Positions 48,113-57,944 of a stretch of 64,000 nucleotides of DNA are shown one piece after another. The first letter of the stretch is position 1. The number at the start of each line of letters is the position of its first letter. The stretch is from Betaproteobacteria bacterium HGW-Betaproteobacteria-4. Lineage in GTDB: Bacteria > Pseudomonadota > Gammaproteobacteria > Burkholderiales > Rhodocyclaceae. The stretch is taken from positions 1-64,000 of the forward strand of contig PHCH01000001.1 of the NCBI GenBank assembly GCA_002840785.1. Direction: 5' to 3'. The position numbers were made by a program, and so were the translations under genes. The notes below the pieces were generated by a model. It was not told the DNA's origin, ran no database searches, and worked only from the letters and a program-made list of their open reading frames with translations.

Positions 48113-49846
48113 TCAAAGGTCTCCATGCTTGGCAGCATGGCGGCCACCGATAAAGCCGAACACCAATGCCGGACCGAGGGTGCTGCCAGGGCCTGGATAT
48201 GTCTGGCCCATGACCGAAGCTGTGGTGTTTCCCCCTGCATAGAGGCCGGCGATGGGCTGGCCGCTCTTGTCAAGCACGCGGGCATACTCGTCGGTCAGCA
48301 AGCCGCCCTTCGTGCCGATATCGCCAGGCATCATCTTGAGCGCGCGGAACGGACCGACGCTGAGTTCGCCCAGGTTGGCGTTGGGATAGCTCGGGTCGCC
48401 ATAGTAGTTCTCGTAAGGATTCTCGCCGCGGTGAAAGTCCTCGTCGACACCTTTGCGCGCGAAGCCATTGAAGCGCTCTACTGTTGCCTCTAAATTATCG
48501 GAGGGCACGTTGATTTTTTGCGCCAGTTCGCGCAAGGTCGGCGCTTCGATGATGGTGCCGGCCTGCTTGAGTTTATCGATGCCGACCGTCGATGCCAGGT
48601 TGACGTATTTCTTGGCATGACGGTGATCGGTCACGATCCATGAGGGGACGCAGGGCACGTCCTTGTTGTGATCGAGCACTTCCTGGATGAACTCTACGTA
48701 CGGCAACGCTTCATTGATGAATCGATTGCCATGCTGGTCAATCATCACGCTATGCGGCATCGAGCGTTCCCAGATCAGCAGCACACCGCGCGAGTCGTCG
48801 CCGAGGAATGGAATCGTCGGTGCGCCCCAAGCGAGATGCATCATGGCGACTTCGGCGCCGGCGTCTATTCCGACCTGGATGCCGCTGCCATCGTCGCCGG
48901 GGGCGGCAGCCGACCAGCCGGGTATGCCGTGATACTTCTTGCGCCATTCGGCGTTGCGCGCAAAGCCGCCGGTTCCGAGGAAGACGCCCTTGGTGGTCCG
49001 AACCCGTACGTCCTTGCCTTCCTTGTTGACGATCGCACCAACAACGACACCATCATCAACGATCAACTTCGTAATGGGTGAATTGAGCCAGACTGGCGTT
49101 CCCTGCTTGCGCACCACATGCATCAGGGCGGAGGATAAGGCAACGCCCATGCCGCGCAGCTTCCTGCCGGCAAGCATGCCTTTTGCGGTACGCCCCGCGA
49201 CGCGCAACGCGCGCAGCAGGCCTTTGGGGTTGGTGATGCCGCGTGCCAGTTCGGCGAAATCGTCGGTATTGAGAGGTAATGGAATGATTTCGTCATGACG
49301 TGTCTTTTCGTACCAGTCGCCGAGCTTCTTGATATCGAACGCCTTGATCTCGAGCGCGCGCCCGTAGCTGCCGCCCGGCAAATGCGAGAAATAGTCAGGA
49401 TAGACCTTGCTCCGGATGAATTCGATACCATATTTCTGCAGCGTGTTGACTGGGTCAGCGACGCCCATCAAGAAGGCCATTTTGCGCGCGCGAGAGGAGG
49501 CTGGGCCGACATCGTGCACCACGTTCTCCATGTACTTGAGCGCTTCTTCCTTCGCGTCGCACGCTCCCTCGCGCTGCATGACAGGATTGTCGGGCAACCA
49601 GAAGCCACCGCCCGAAAGGAACGTGGTGCCGCCCCATTTGTCCGTGCTCTCGACGACTAGGACCTTCGCTTCTTCATCTGCACCTGCGATCGCAGCCCCT
49701 AGGGCCGCAGCCCCAGTACCGGCGACCAGCAGGTCGGTGGTGATGTCCCATTGCTGATTTATAGCGAGATTTTCGTCAGACCATTGAATACCTGAAGCGC
49801 CGCCGGAAACGATGAGGGATTTCTTATCCAGACTTTCTTGTGCCAT
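48113..49846 (-). CDS. FAD-dependent 3-ketosteroid dehydrogenase-like (KstD/fumarate-reductase superfamily) with SDR-derived leader
   Basis: TTDLLVAGTGAAALGAAIAGADEEAKVLVVESTDKWGGTTFLSGGGFWLP; GLYAGGNTTASVMGQTYPGPGSTLGPALVFG. Confidence 0.8.
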   Translation of the reverse strand: MAQESLDKKSLIVSGGASGIQWSDENLAINQQWDITTDLLVAGTGAAALGAAIAGADEEAKVLVVESTDKWGGTTFLSGGGFWLPDNPVMQREGACDAKEEALKYMENVVHDVGPASSRARKMAFLMGVADPVNTLQKYGIEFIRSKVYPDYFSHLPGGSYGRALEIKAFDIKKLGDWYEKTRHDEIIPLPLNTDDFAELARGITNPKGLLRALRVAGRTAKGMLAGRKLRGMGVALSSALMHVVRKQGTPVWLNSPITKLIVDDGVVVGAIVNKEGKDVRVRTTKGVFLGTGGFARNAEWRKKYHGIPGWSAAAPGDDGSGIQVGIDAGAEVAMMHLAWGAPTIPFLGDDSRGVLLIWERSMPHSVMIDQHGNRFINEALPYVEFIQEVLDHNKDVPCVPSWIVTDHRHAKKYVNLASTVGIDKLKQAGTIIEAPTLRELAQKINVPSDNLEATVERFNGFARKGVDEDFHRGENPYENYYGDPSYPNANLGELSVGPFRALKMMPGDIGTKGGLLTDEYARVLDKSGQPIAGLYAGGNTTASVMGQTYPGPGSTLGPALVFGFIGGRHAAKHGDL

Positions 49847-50054
49847 ATATCTTCCTTGTTAATGTTAATTGATCATTAATAAAGACTCGGCGTTGCGGGT
49901 CGACCGCTTTCCTATTGCCACGGCTCCTGATGCTGCTCTCGATCCGGAGGCTCACTGGGCGCAAATTAGGAAAATGCGCAAGTCATAAGCGAATTTTTCG
50001 TGCAAGTCTGCCCGGGGAGGGCGGGGCGGCATTTCTTTGAATTGTCGGCATCAC

Positions 50055-50555
50055 TCACTTCATCGCATTCAATAGATTGACCATTTCCACTGCACAGCAG
50101 GCAGCCTCTGCCCCCTTTTGTTGCATTCGTACTTCGGCTTGTTCAAAATTCTCGACTGTCAACACGGCATTGGCGATGGGGATCCCTGTGGCCAACTGCA
50201 CATTTGTGATGCCGCTTGCCGATTCATTGGAAACGACCTCAAAATGGTAAGTTTCGCCGCGGATCACGCAACCAAGCGCGACAAGAGCATCTTGTTTGCC
50301 GCTTTGGGCCATTGCCTGCATGGCCAATGGAATTTCGAGCGCCCCGGGTACGGTCACCAGTGCGATTTCAGTAACACCCAAGCGACGCAACTCCTGGTTG
50401 CACCCCGATAACAGCCCATCGGAAATGGCTTGATTAAAGCGGGCCATGACAATGCCGATCCGGAGGCCAGCACCTTTTTGGTTGATCTCGATTTCGTGCA
50501 GGCCATCGCGGCGGCCAGCCGGAAGTACTGGTACGGTATTGGGGGAGAAGCTCAT
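50055..50555 (-). CDS. ribH: 6,7-dimethyl-8-ribityllumazine synthase
   Basis: [51 protein letters not shown]. Confidence 0.88.
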   Translation of the reverse strand: MSFSPNTVPVLPAGRRDGLHEIEINQKGAGLRIGIVMARFNQAISDGLLSGCNQELRRLGVTEIALVTVPGALEIPLAMQAMAQSGKQDALVALGCVIRGETYHFEVVSNESASGITNVQLATGIPIANAVLTVENFEQAEVRMQQKGAEAACCAVEMVNLLNAMK

Positions 50556-51652
50556 GAAGGAAAAGCCTCCGGAGAAAAATAACCGCATACTTCGAGACCA
50601 AAGCCCACCATGCTGGGCATCTTGCGTGGGCTTCCCAGCAAGCGCATCTTGCCGACGCCAAGCTCGCGCAGGATTTGTGCGCCGATACCATAGATACGCG
50701 GATCCCACTTCTGAGCAGAGATTTGGGGGGCATCCTGCAAGAAACTCAGAAGGTCGGCGTCGGCCTGATTTCGTTGCAACAGCACAATGACGCCGCTTCC
50801 CTGCTCGGCGATGATGCGCATCACCTGACTGACCGTGAAGCTGTGACGTTGGCTTTTGTACTCGAGAAAGTCGAGTACAGAGTCGATTTCGTGCACTCGT
50901 ACCAGAGTTTCTTGCCCGTTTCGGATCTCGCCGAGCGTCAAGCTCAGGTGTAGGTTGCCGGATGTCTGGTCACGAAATGCGCGCAGGCGAAAGCTGCCGT
51001 GCGAACAGATCAACTCCTTGTCGGCAACGCACTCGACGAGCTTTTCGTGTTCGGCGCGGTAGTGGATCAGGTCGCGAATAGTGCCGATCTTGAGGCTGTG
51101 CTCCCGCGCGAACTCCAAAAGATCGGGCAATCGTGCCATGGCACCGTCATCCTTGAGTATCTCGCATATCACAGCAGCGGGTTCGCACCCCGCCATCTGA
51201 GCGAGATCGCAGCCCGCTTCGGTATGGCCTGCTCTTACCAGCACGCCGCCTTTTTGTGCCATCAGGGGAAAGATATGGCCGGGTTGAACGATATCGCGGG
51301 GGCCGGCATTGCGTGCTACGGCTGCCTGCACCGTACGAGATCTGTCGTGTGCGGAAATACCTGTGCTTACTCCCTCGGCAGCTTCAATGGAGACAGTGAA
51401 GGCCGTGCCATGCGGTGCCTTGTTGTCCCGTACCATCAATGGCAGATCGAGTTGGCGGCAGCGGCTTTCTGTCAACGTCAGACAGATTAGCCCGCGCCCG
51501 AACCTAGCCATGAAGTTGATCGCCTCGGGCGTGACATGGTCGGCGGCGAGGACGAGGTCGCCTTCGTTTTCCCGATCCTCTTCATCGACGAGGATGACAA
51601 TCTTGCCGGCACGCATGTCGGCAACTATTTCTTGAATTGGACTGATAATCAC
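50552..51652 (-). CDS. ribBA: Bifunctional 3,4-DHBP synthase / GTP cyclohydrolase II-like
   Basis: [57 protein letters not shown]-terminal half lacks the intact GCH II Cys cluster. Confidence 0.88.
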   Translation of the reverse strand: MIISPIQEIVADMRAGKIVILVDEEDRENEGDLVLAADHVTPEAINFMARFGRGLICLTLTESRCRQLDLPLMVRDNKAPHGTAFTVSIEAAEGVSTGISAHDRSRTVQAAVARNAGPRDIVQPGHIFPLMAQKGGVLVRAGHTEAGCDLAQMAGCEPAAVICEILKDDGAMARLPDLLEFAREHSLKIGTIRDLIHYRAEHEKLVECVADKELICSHGSFRLRAFRDQTSGNLHLSLTLGEIRNGQETLVRVHEIDSVLDFLEYKSQRHSFTVSQVMRIIAEQGSGVIVLLQRNQADADLLSFLQDAPQISAQKWDPRIYGIGAQILRELGVGKMRLLGSPRKMPSMVGFGLEVCGYFSPEAFPS

Positions 51653-51723
51653 CCGATAGACTCCTTTTGGAAGGTCGCTGGTATACGCAGAATTGGCGCT
51701 GCCCTGCCGTGGGGGTAGCCAGG

Positions 51724-52626
51724 TCAAGACCCGGATTGCGTCAGGAAGTCGAGAAGCACTTTGTTAACCGCCTCCGGCTGTTCCAACTGGGGGCAGTGAC
51801 CAGCTTCGGTGATTACGACGCTACGTGAATCGGGAATGGCGTCCGTCAGCTCGTTCCACCACCCTTGCGGTTTGAGCTTGTCATTGGCTCCGGCGATGAC
51901 CAAGGTCGGCACAGTGACCTTTTCATAGATAATTCCCCCGGATTGTTTGCGCGGTTCCTTCGCTTCGGCTTCGATCGGTCGCCGAAAACGGGCCGATGCA
52001 ACTGCTTCCCACGCGCCGGGAGCGAGACTGCTTTCTCGCCGACGCTCGACATAGGCATCATCGGCAGCCCACTGCCGGCCATGAAAAAGCGCCTCGACAA
52101 TCTTGCGCATGCCCGACGTGGAACCGTCATAGTTGATGAGTGCCTGCATATGCTCGGAATCGTTGTTCAGGGCGCCAGCGCCGGCGATACTGACAATACA
52201 CTCCGGCTGGAGCAGCGGGGCCGGAGATGCGGCGTCGAAAAGCAACAACATTCCGCCCATGGAGTTCCCCACGCAAGGGGCACCCGATGCTCCAACCAGC
52301 TCTAAGAAGCGCGCCAGATGGCGAAGACGACGGCCTCGGCCGTCGACGAAATCCATAATCTTCGCCGTCCTGCCAAAACCCAGAAGATCCGGAGCAATGA
52401 CACGGAAATGCTGTGCGAGGAAAGGTATCGTCGCCTCCCAGCAAACCTCTGCGTTACCGCCAAACTCGCCGCCGTGCAGTAGTACGACAGGTTTTCCCGA
52501 GCCGGCCTCGATGTAGCTAGTTTCAAGTCCGTCCACCAGCAGTTCATGCCGTTTGACGCCTGCTTTTAGTTTTTGCACTTTGCTCACGCTTTCTTTCCTT
52601 TTCTCAATTGATTTCTGATCTAGCAT
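51724..52626 (-). CDS. Alpha/beta hydrolase (meta-cleavage hydrolase-like)
   Basis: VVLLHGGEFGGNAEVCWEATIPFLA; CVGNSMGGMLLLFDA; VIAGANDKLKPQG; EAGHCPQLEQPEAVN; overlaps the upstream gene. Confidence 0.82.
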   Translation of the reverse strand: MLDQKSIEKRKESVSKVQKLKAGVKRHELLVDGLETSYIEAGSGKPVVLLHGGEFGGNAEVCWEATIPFLAQHFRVIAPDLLGFGRTAKIMDFVDGRGRRLRHLARFLELVGASGAPCVGNSMGGMLLLFDAASPAPLLQPECIVSIAGAGALNNDSEHMQALINYDGSTSGMRKIVEALFHGRQWAADDAYVERRRESSLAPGAWEAVASARFRRPIEAEAKEPRKQSGGIIYEKVTVPTLVIAGANDKLKPQGWWNELTDAIPDSRSVVITEAGHCPQLEQPEAVNKVLLDFLTQSGS

Positions 52627-54379
52627 GGCGATCAGATATTCTGTTTTGTGACTCGAGCCCATCGCCGACAGGCGCGTCAGCGGTTTCCAAGCCTGCGGCA
52701 TGGCGCATCGCAAGATAAGCAAAGGTCAATGCCGGCCCCACGGTAATGCCACCACTCGGATAGCAGCCGCCCATGATCGAGCTCCTGTCGTTGCCGCCGA
52801 TATAGAGGCCGGGGATCGGTGCACCGTCCGTGTCAAGAGCACGCGAGTATTCGTCGACTGCGATTCCATGCGTGGTCCCGATGTCGCCGGCATGGACCTG
52901 AATTGCGTAATAAGGAGCGCGCTCGATCGGTGCCAGACATGGATTTGGTTTATGCAGCGGATCGCCCAAATGGCGGTTGTACTTGGTCGACCCCTTGCCG
53001 AACTTTGAATCCTGTCCTCGCTGAGCGTCGTCGTTGTATTCATCCAGCGTACGGCGCAATGTTTGTGCTGGCACGCCAATCTTAGCGGCGAGCTCCTCGA
53101 TCGTATTGGCGGTCACGAGATAGCCGGATTGGATATGGCGCCGTCTCGATGAGGCGAGCGGCGGAACCATTCCGAACGCGAATCGCCGGACGAATGTGTG
53201 GTCGCAAATCAAATGAACCGGCATCTGGGAGGACGGCGTTGTCCTCCCGATCATGGCGCGCGCGACTTCATGATAGCTTTGCGATTCGTTGCAAAACCGT
53301 TGCCCTTGGGCATTAACGGCAATCAGGCCCGGCTTCGAACGATCGGCCATCAGATGCGGGAAGCGCGCCCGCGTGTTATCGGCGCGCCAGCCTTCGGAGA
53401 CGGGTGAAAAGAACACCCCTTCCAAATTCCTGTTGTCGAACTGGGCCCCTGTTCGCATGGCTATTGAGATGCCATCCCCTGTGCAGTCGGAGTTTGCAGC
53501 GGAATGGCCGAACGGAACATCGGGTACATACTTCTGCCGAAGTTCCTTGCTCCAGGGAAAGCCCCCGGTGGCCATGACGACGCCCTTGGTCGTCCGGATC
53601 TCGCGGGTGCCTCCAGCAGCCGAGCGGACCTTGACGCCGACAACGCGACCTTCGGCTCGAACGAGGTCGATGATCGGCGTCTCCAGCAGGACGGGGATCT
53701 TTCTGTCGAGGATCGTCTTGTACATCTGGCCGATCATCGCATTGCCCCCGGTCAGCCGAAGTCCCCGCCCGAAGCGCCGGTTGAATAATCGACCCTTCAC
53801 GTCTCGCGCGATAAGTTTCAAGGTGTGCACCGCAGATTTGAAAAAGGTGCGGGCGTTGATGAGGTGATAAAGATCGTCGCCGTCAATCATCGACGTGCCG
53901 AACAGGCACAGTTCCGGCAGGGGCGGCCGGAGGTCCATAAACTTCTCACCGAGAACAGCGCCGTCGAAGTTCTTGGGTATCAGGACGCGCCCATGGCAAA
54001 ACGCCCCTTCAACTTCGGACGAGTAGTCAGGCGTGTAAGGACGCGCAAAAAACTTGACCAGAGAGATTCGTTCGAGCTCACGAAACGCTTCCGGGGCACG
54101 CCGCAGATACCGATGACGAGCCTCGCGCCCCGCCGGATTCTCGATCACATTATCGAGATAAACGGACGCCTGCTCGAAACCATCATCAACGCCTTGCGCC
54201 CGCTGTTGGTCGCTGCCCGGAACCCAGCAGGCAGCGCCCGAGTAGGCAGTGGTGCCGCCGATGTACTTCGTCTTCTCGACGATCAGGACACGCAGGCCCA
54301 GCGTGTCAGCGAAGATGGCTGCCGCCAACCCTGCGGCTCCCGTCCCTGCGACCACGAGATCGTAGTTAGTTTCGTTCAT
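52604..54379 (-). CDS. FAD-dependent 3-ketosteroid dehydrogenase-like protein
   Basis: YDLVVAGTGAAGLAAAIFADTLGLRVLIVEKTKYIGGTTAYSGAACWVPG; GLYIGGNDRSSIMGGCYPSGGITVGPALTFAY. Confidence 0.83.
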   Translation of the reverse strand: MNETNYDLVVAGTGAAGLAAAIFADTLGLRVLIVEKTKYIGGTTAYSGAACWVPGSDQQRAQGVDDGFEQASVYLDNVIENPAGREARHRYLRRAPEAFRELERISLVKFFARPYTPDYSSEVEGAFCHGRVLIPKNFDGAVLGEKFMDLRPPLPELCLFGTSMIDGDDLYHLINARTFFKSAVHTLKLIARDVKGRLFNRRFGRGLRLTGGNAMIGQMYKTILDRKIPVLLETPIIDLVRAEGRVVGVKVRSAAGGTREIRTTKGVVMATGGFPWSKELRQKYVPDVPFGHSAANSDCTGDGISIAMRTGAQFDNRNLEGVFFSPVSEGWRADNTRARFPHLMADRSKPGLIAVNAQGQRFCNESQSYHEVARAMIGRTTPSSQMPVHLICDHTFVRRFAFGMVPPLASSRRRHIQSGYLVTANTIEELAAKIGVPAQTLRRTLDEYNDDAQRGQDSKFGKGSTKYNRHLGDPLHKPNPCLAPIERAPYYAIQVHAGDIGTTHGIAVDEYSRALDTDGAPIPGLYIGGNDRSSIMGGCYPSGGITVGPALTFAYLAMRHAAGLETADAPVGDGLESQNRISDRHARSEIN

Positions 54380-55011
54380 GCGTTCATTCCCCTAAATTTA
54401 TCTCTCGCCAACACGACACGAGGCTTATCTGCTTTGCCGGGAGGTCAGCGGCCAGGCACGGTCGCTGTGGAGCTTGAATGAGTCGGTGACGTAGAGGTGG
54501 TGGCGAACGTCGTCGCGCGGAGCCTGATACGTCCCAATCGATCAAGTGATGCTCTCCATTGGCACGAACGGAGTTTCGTCCTAGCAACGTCGACATGTCT
54601 TGATTCTGGACGACACGTGCATGGTTCTTCCACTGCCAGCGCCGGGTCATGTTTCCGGCTGCGCAAGCCTTGCCAGCCAAAGCCAGAGGGCCCGGGCGCC
54701 GGCTTTACCAAGTCCGACAGATCACTTGCGCAATAGTCGCATCAGGTAAAGACGGAGCCCCCGGGAAAAACTTTAAATACGCATGGCTACTGATTTGCAT
54801 TAGCCATGAACAGGCCAGCTTCCGCTGATGCGAAGGCTGGTACTAATTCTTAAACGCGGAACCCGAAGAAGATCATGAGCATTCCGAAAGGCGAAAGAGG
54901 CAGACAAAGAGTCCTTGCGATGCATGCTGCCGCCGGCAAGGCTGAATTTCGGCGATTGCTGGCCAGGATTGACGCACGCGTTGAGGTCGCAGCAAAGGTG
55001 CTTGAGTGCAC

Positions 55012-55026
55012 GTCCACGGTGTGGAC
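55012..55026. promoter_or_regulatory. Candidate operator palindrome upstream of mhpB-like gene
   Basis: GTCCAC-GGT-GTGGAC, 73 bp before the ATG. Confidence 0.5.
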
Positions 55027-55098
55027 GTTTGCTAAATAGATTCGCATGAGAGCACAGCCATTCCTAGAATTTTTCGAAATGCTCAGCAAGGAGTCTTC

Positions 55099-56037
55099 AT
55101 GACCATCAAATTAAAATGCCTTTCCCATACGCCGCTCCGAGGGCTGAATGATCCAGGGCTGGATATTGATACTGAAGTGGCGTTGGCGCTCGAGCGTGCC
55201 AAGGCGGAGGTTGAGGCGTTCGACCCGGAGTTGATCGTCATCTTCGCGCCGGATCACTACAACGGGTTGTTCTACGACATGATGCCGCCCTTCGTCATCG
55301 CCACGGCGGCCGAATCGGTTGGCGATTACCAGACCATGCGCGGTTCGCTGTCGATTCCGAAGGATCTGGCGCGCGACTTGGCCAAACATATCCTGGACAG
55401 CGACGTCGATATCGCCATTTCGCACCGTCTTCAGGTCGATCACGGCTGTACGCAGACGCTGGCGGAAGTGACCGGCAGTCTGACGCGCTATCCGGTGATT
55501 CCCATTGTCATCAATTCGGTGGCTCCGCCGTTCGTGCCTTATCGCCGGGTGCGTAAGCTGGGCGAAGCGGTCGGCAAATTCGTCAGCAAGCTGGGCAAGC
55601 GGGTGCTGATTCTCGGCACTGGCGGACTGTCGCATGAGCCGCCCGTGCCTTTGCTGGCCGGTGCACCTGAGGAAATCGCCGATTTCCTGATCGCCGGACG
55701 CAACCCGACGCCGGAGTTTCGCGCCGCCCGCCAGGCCAGAACCTTGGCCGCAGGTATCAAATACGGCACTCCGGAATGTTCTCAGACGCCGCTTAATCCT
55801 CAGTGGGACTTGGCGTTTATTCAGTTGTTGCTCGATAAGCAATTGGCAGAGGTCGAGAACTTCGATGTTGAAGAAGTATCGAGGGTTGCCGGTCGTTCGG
55901 CGCAAGAAGTTAGAACCTGGATCGCAGCCTTTTCAGCGCTGGATGCGGCCGGGGAATATACGGCCCGCAAGGATTACTACCGCCCGATCAATCCCTGGAT
56001 TGCCGGGTACGGCATTGTCAGTGCGGACGGTAAATAA
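55099..56037 (+). CDS. mhpB: 2,3-dihydroxyphenylpropionate 1,2-dioxygenase-type extradiol dioxygenase
   Basis: KLKCLSHTPLRGLNDPG; IVIFAPDHYNGLFYDMMPPFVIA; ISHRLQVDHGCTQTL. Confidence 0.9.
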   Translation: MTIKLKCLSHTPLRGLNDPGLDIDTEVALALERAKAEVEAFDPELIVIFAPDHYNGLFYDMMPPFVIATAAESVGDYQTMRGSLSIPKDLARDLAKHILDSDVDIAISHRLQVDHGCTQTLAEVTGSLTRYPVIPIVINSVAPPFVPYRRVRKLGEAVGKFVSKLGKRVLILGTGGLSHEPPVPLLAGAPEEIADFLIAGRNPTPEFRAARQARTLAAGIKYGTPECSQTPLNPQWDLAFIQLLLDKQLAEVENFDVEEVSRVAGRSAQEVRTWIAAFSALDAAGEYTARKDYYRPINPWIAGYGIVSADGK

Positions 56038-56085
56038 AGGTACGTCGGTCTGGAAGGCGAAGTCTTCAAGCCGGAATGTAATTCA

Positions 56086-57333
56086 TTGATTTTAAGGAGA
56101 CCCGACATGGGTAACATCGAAACTAGCAATATCCAGATTCCCAGCGATGACGAAATCGTCAAGCGTGCTGAAGAAATGATCCCGATGCTGCGCGATCGCG
56201 CGGATGCCTGCGAGAAGGCCCGGATGGTGCCGAAGGAGACGATCCAGGCCTTTCGCGAGGCCGGCTTCTTCCGCATCTTCCAGCCCAAGCGCTGGGGCGG
56301 CTATGAAATGCACCCGAACACGCTGAACCGCGTCCTCATGGAGCTGGCCCGCGGCTGCCCGTCGAGTGCCTGGAACGTGATGGTTCTGGGGTTGCATCCT
56401 TTCGAGGTCGGCGTGTTGCCCACGCAGGTCGGCGACGAGCTCTGGGGCGAAGACAACACGCGGCTGGTCTCTTCGTCCTATGCGCCGTTCGGCACGGTCA
56501 ACAAGGTCGAGGGGGGCTACATCCTCAACGGCGAGTGGCTGACTTCCAGCGGCTGCGATCATGCCAACGGGGGCGCCTTCGTCGGCGGCCGGGTCGTGAA
56601 CGATCAGGGTGAAATGGAGTTCCGCTCGTTCTGGATCCAGCGCTCGGACTATGAGATCGTCGACGACTGGTTCGTCGTCGGCTTGCAGGGAACCGGTTCG
56701 AAGAAGCTTGTCCTGAAGGAAGTCCACGTCCCTACCTACCGCAGCCACGCGATCGGTGCCTACGACCAGGAGTCTCACGGGCATCTCGACACGCTGTACC
56801 GGATGCCGTTCTTCTACATGTTCTACGCCGCTGCTGCCTCGGTCATCATCGGCATGGCACGCGGCATGGTCGACATGTACATCGAGCACATGGTGCCGCG
56901 CCAGAACCTCAACCAGGCAGTCGGTGCGGCGGTGAACGATCCGTTCATCAAGAGCCGGTTGGGCGAGGCCTACGCGAAGATCCTCGCCGCCTCCACGCGC
57001 GTGCTGCACAACTCCGAAGAGGCCTGGAGCTACGTCTCCAAGGGGCAACTGGTACCGACCGACATTCGCGTCCGCCATTTCGCGACATGTCAGTTCAGCG
57101 GCGGTGACAGCTTCGATGCGGCGCACATGCTCTTCAAGAAGACCTCGACCCGCGGCGTCTGGCTCAACAGCCCCCTGCAGCGCCAGATGCGCGACATCCT
57201 GGTCGGTGCCAACCACATCTCGCAGAACCAGGACAATATCGGCGACCTGCTCGGCGGTTATCTGCTTGGCAATCCGCTGCCGCAGCCCAATCCGTTCGGC
57301 GTCAAACCCGCAGCCGAAGCGCCGGCACAGTGA
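56086..57333 (+). CDS. Acyl-CoA dehydrogenase-fold flavin-dependent monooxygenase, oxygenase component (HsaA-like)
   Basis: FREAGFFRIFQPKRWGGYEMHPNTLNRVLMELARGCPSSAWNVMVLGLHP; paired with flavin reductase. Confidence 0.82.
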   Translation: MILRRPDMGNIETSNIQIPSDDEIVKRAEEMIPMLRDRADACEKARMVPKETIQAFREAGFFRIFQPKRWGGYEMHPNTLNRVLMELARGCPSSAWNVMVLGLHPFEVGVLPTQVGDELWGEDNTRLVSSSYAPFGTVNKVEGGYILNGEWLTSSGCDHANGGAFVGGRVVNDQGEMEFRSFWIQRSDYEIVDDWFVVGLQGTGSKKLVLKEVHVPTYRSHAIGAYDQESHGHLDTLYRMPFFYMFYAAAASVIIGMARGMVDMYIEHMVPRQNLNQAVGAAVNDPFIKSRLGEAYAKILAASTRVLHNSEEAWSYVSKGQLVPTDIRVRHFATCQFSGGDSFDAAHMLFKKTSTRGVWLNSPLQRQMRDILVGANHISQNQDNIGDLLGGYLLGNPLPQPNPFGVKPAAEAPAQ

Positions 57334-57353
57334 GCAGGGAAGGAGGATCGGAT

Positions 57354-57905
57354 ATGAGCCAAGCAATCAATCAGCGCCTCGACTGGAATCCCAATGCCAA
57401 ATTGGCGGCCTTGCCGACGGTGACTTCCAAGGATCACTGCTACGGCATGCGCCATTTCGCGGTCGGCGTGACCGTCATCACCGCCCGGCACGGCGAGGCG
57501 AAAGCCGGGCTGACGGCCACCGCCGTCTGCTCGGTGACCGCCGATCCACCGCGTCTGGTTGTCTTCGTCAACAAGAACGTGGTGGCCAGCGAGATCATTC
57601 TTAACAGCGGTGCCCTGTGCGTGAACGTTCTGGCCGGCGAGCAGGAGGAGGTGGCCAAGGCCTTCGCCAGCATGATTAAGGACGTGCATGGCGATGCCCG
57701 CTTCGCGTATGGTGAATGGTGTGAGCAGGTGAGTGGTGCGCCAGCGCTGGATGGGGCGCTGGCCAATTTCGACTGTCGCGTCATCAAGGTGTTCGACGAA
57801 AGCACCCACCACGCCTTCCTGTGCGAAGTACTGGCGATGCGTGAGCGCAACGACGGCGAAGCGCTGATCTACCTGAACGGCAACTTCCGTCGCGTTCCTC
57901 AGTAG
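57354..57905 (+). CDS. Flavin reductase component (HsaB-like)
   Basis: MRHFAVGVTVITARHGEAKAGLTATAVCSVTADPPRLVVFVNK. Confidence 0.85.
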   Translation: MSQAINQRLDWNPNAKLAALPTVTSKDHCYGMRHFAVGVTVITARHGEAKAGLTATAVCSVTADPPRLVVFVNKNVVASEIILNSGALCVNVLAGEQEEVAKAFASMIKDVHGDARFAYGEWCEQVSGAPALDGALANFDCRVIKVFDESTHHAFLCEVLAMRERNDGEALIYLNGNFRRVPQ

Positions 57906-57944
57906 AGTGGACGCGGTACCCATCCATCACACAGGAGAGAAGCG

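Noticed and set aside
54384-54720. Possible gene fragment (DDVRHHLYVTDSFKLHSDRAWPLTSRQSR) near the right edge of the insert
   Set aside because: Short, unassignable and not supported by a full ORF; not called as a feature.
56092-57366. 424-aa antisense ORF and other long minus-strand ORFs opposite mhp genes (also 26732-27733, 31042-32475, 15149-15880, 21348-22157)
   Set aside because: Mirror ORFs expected from high GC third positions; low-complexity His/Arg/Asp-rich translations with no family motifs.
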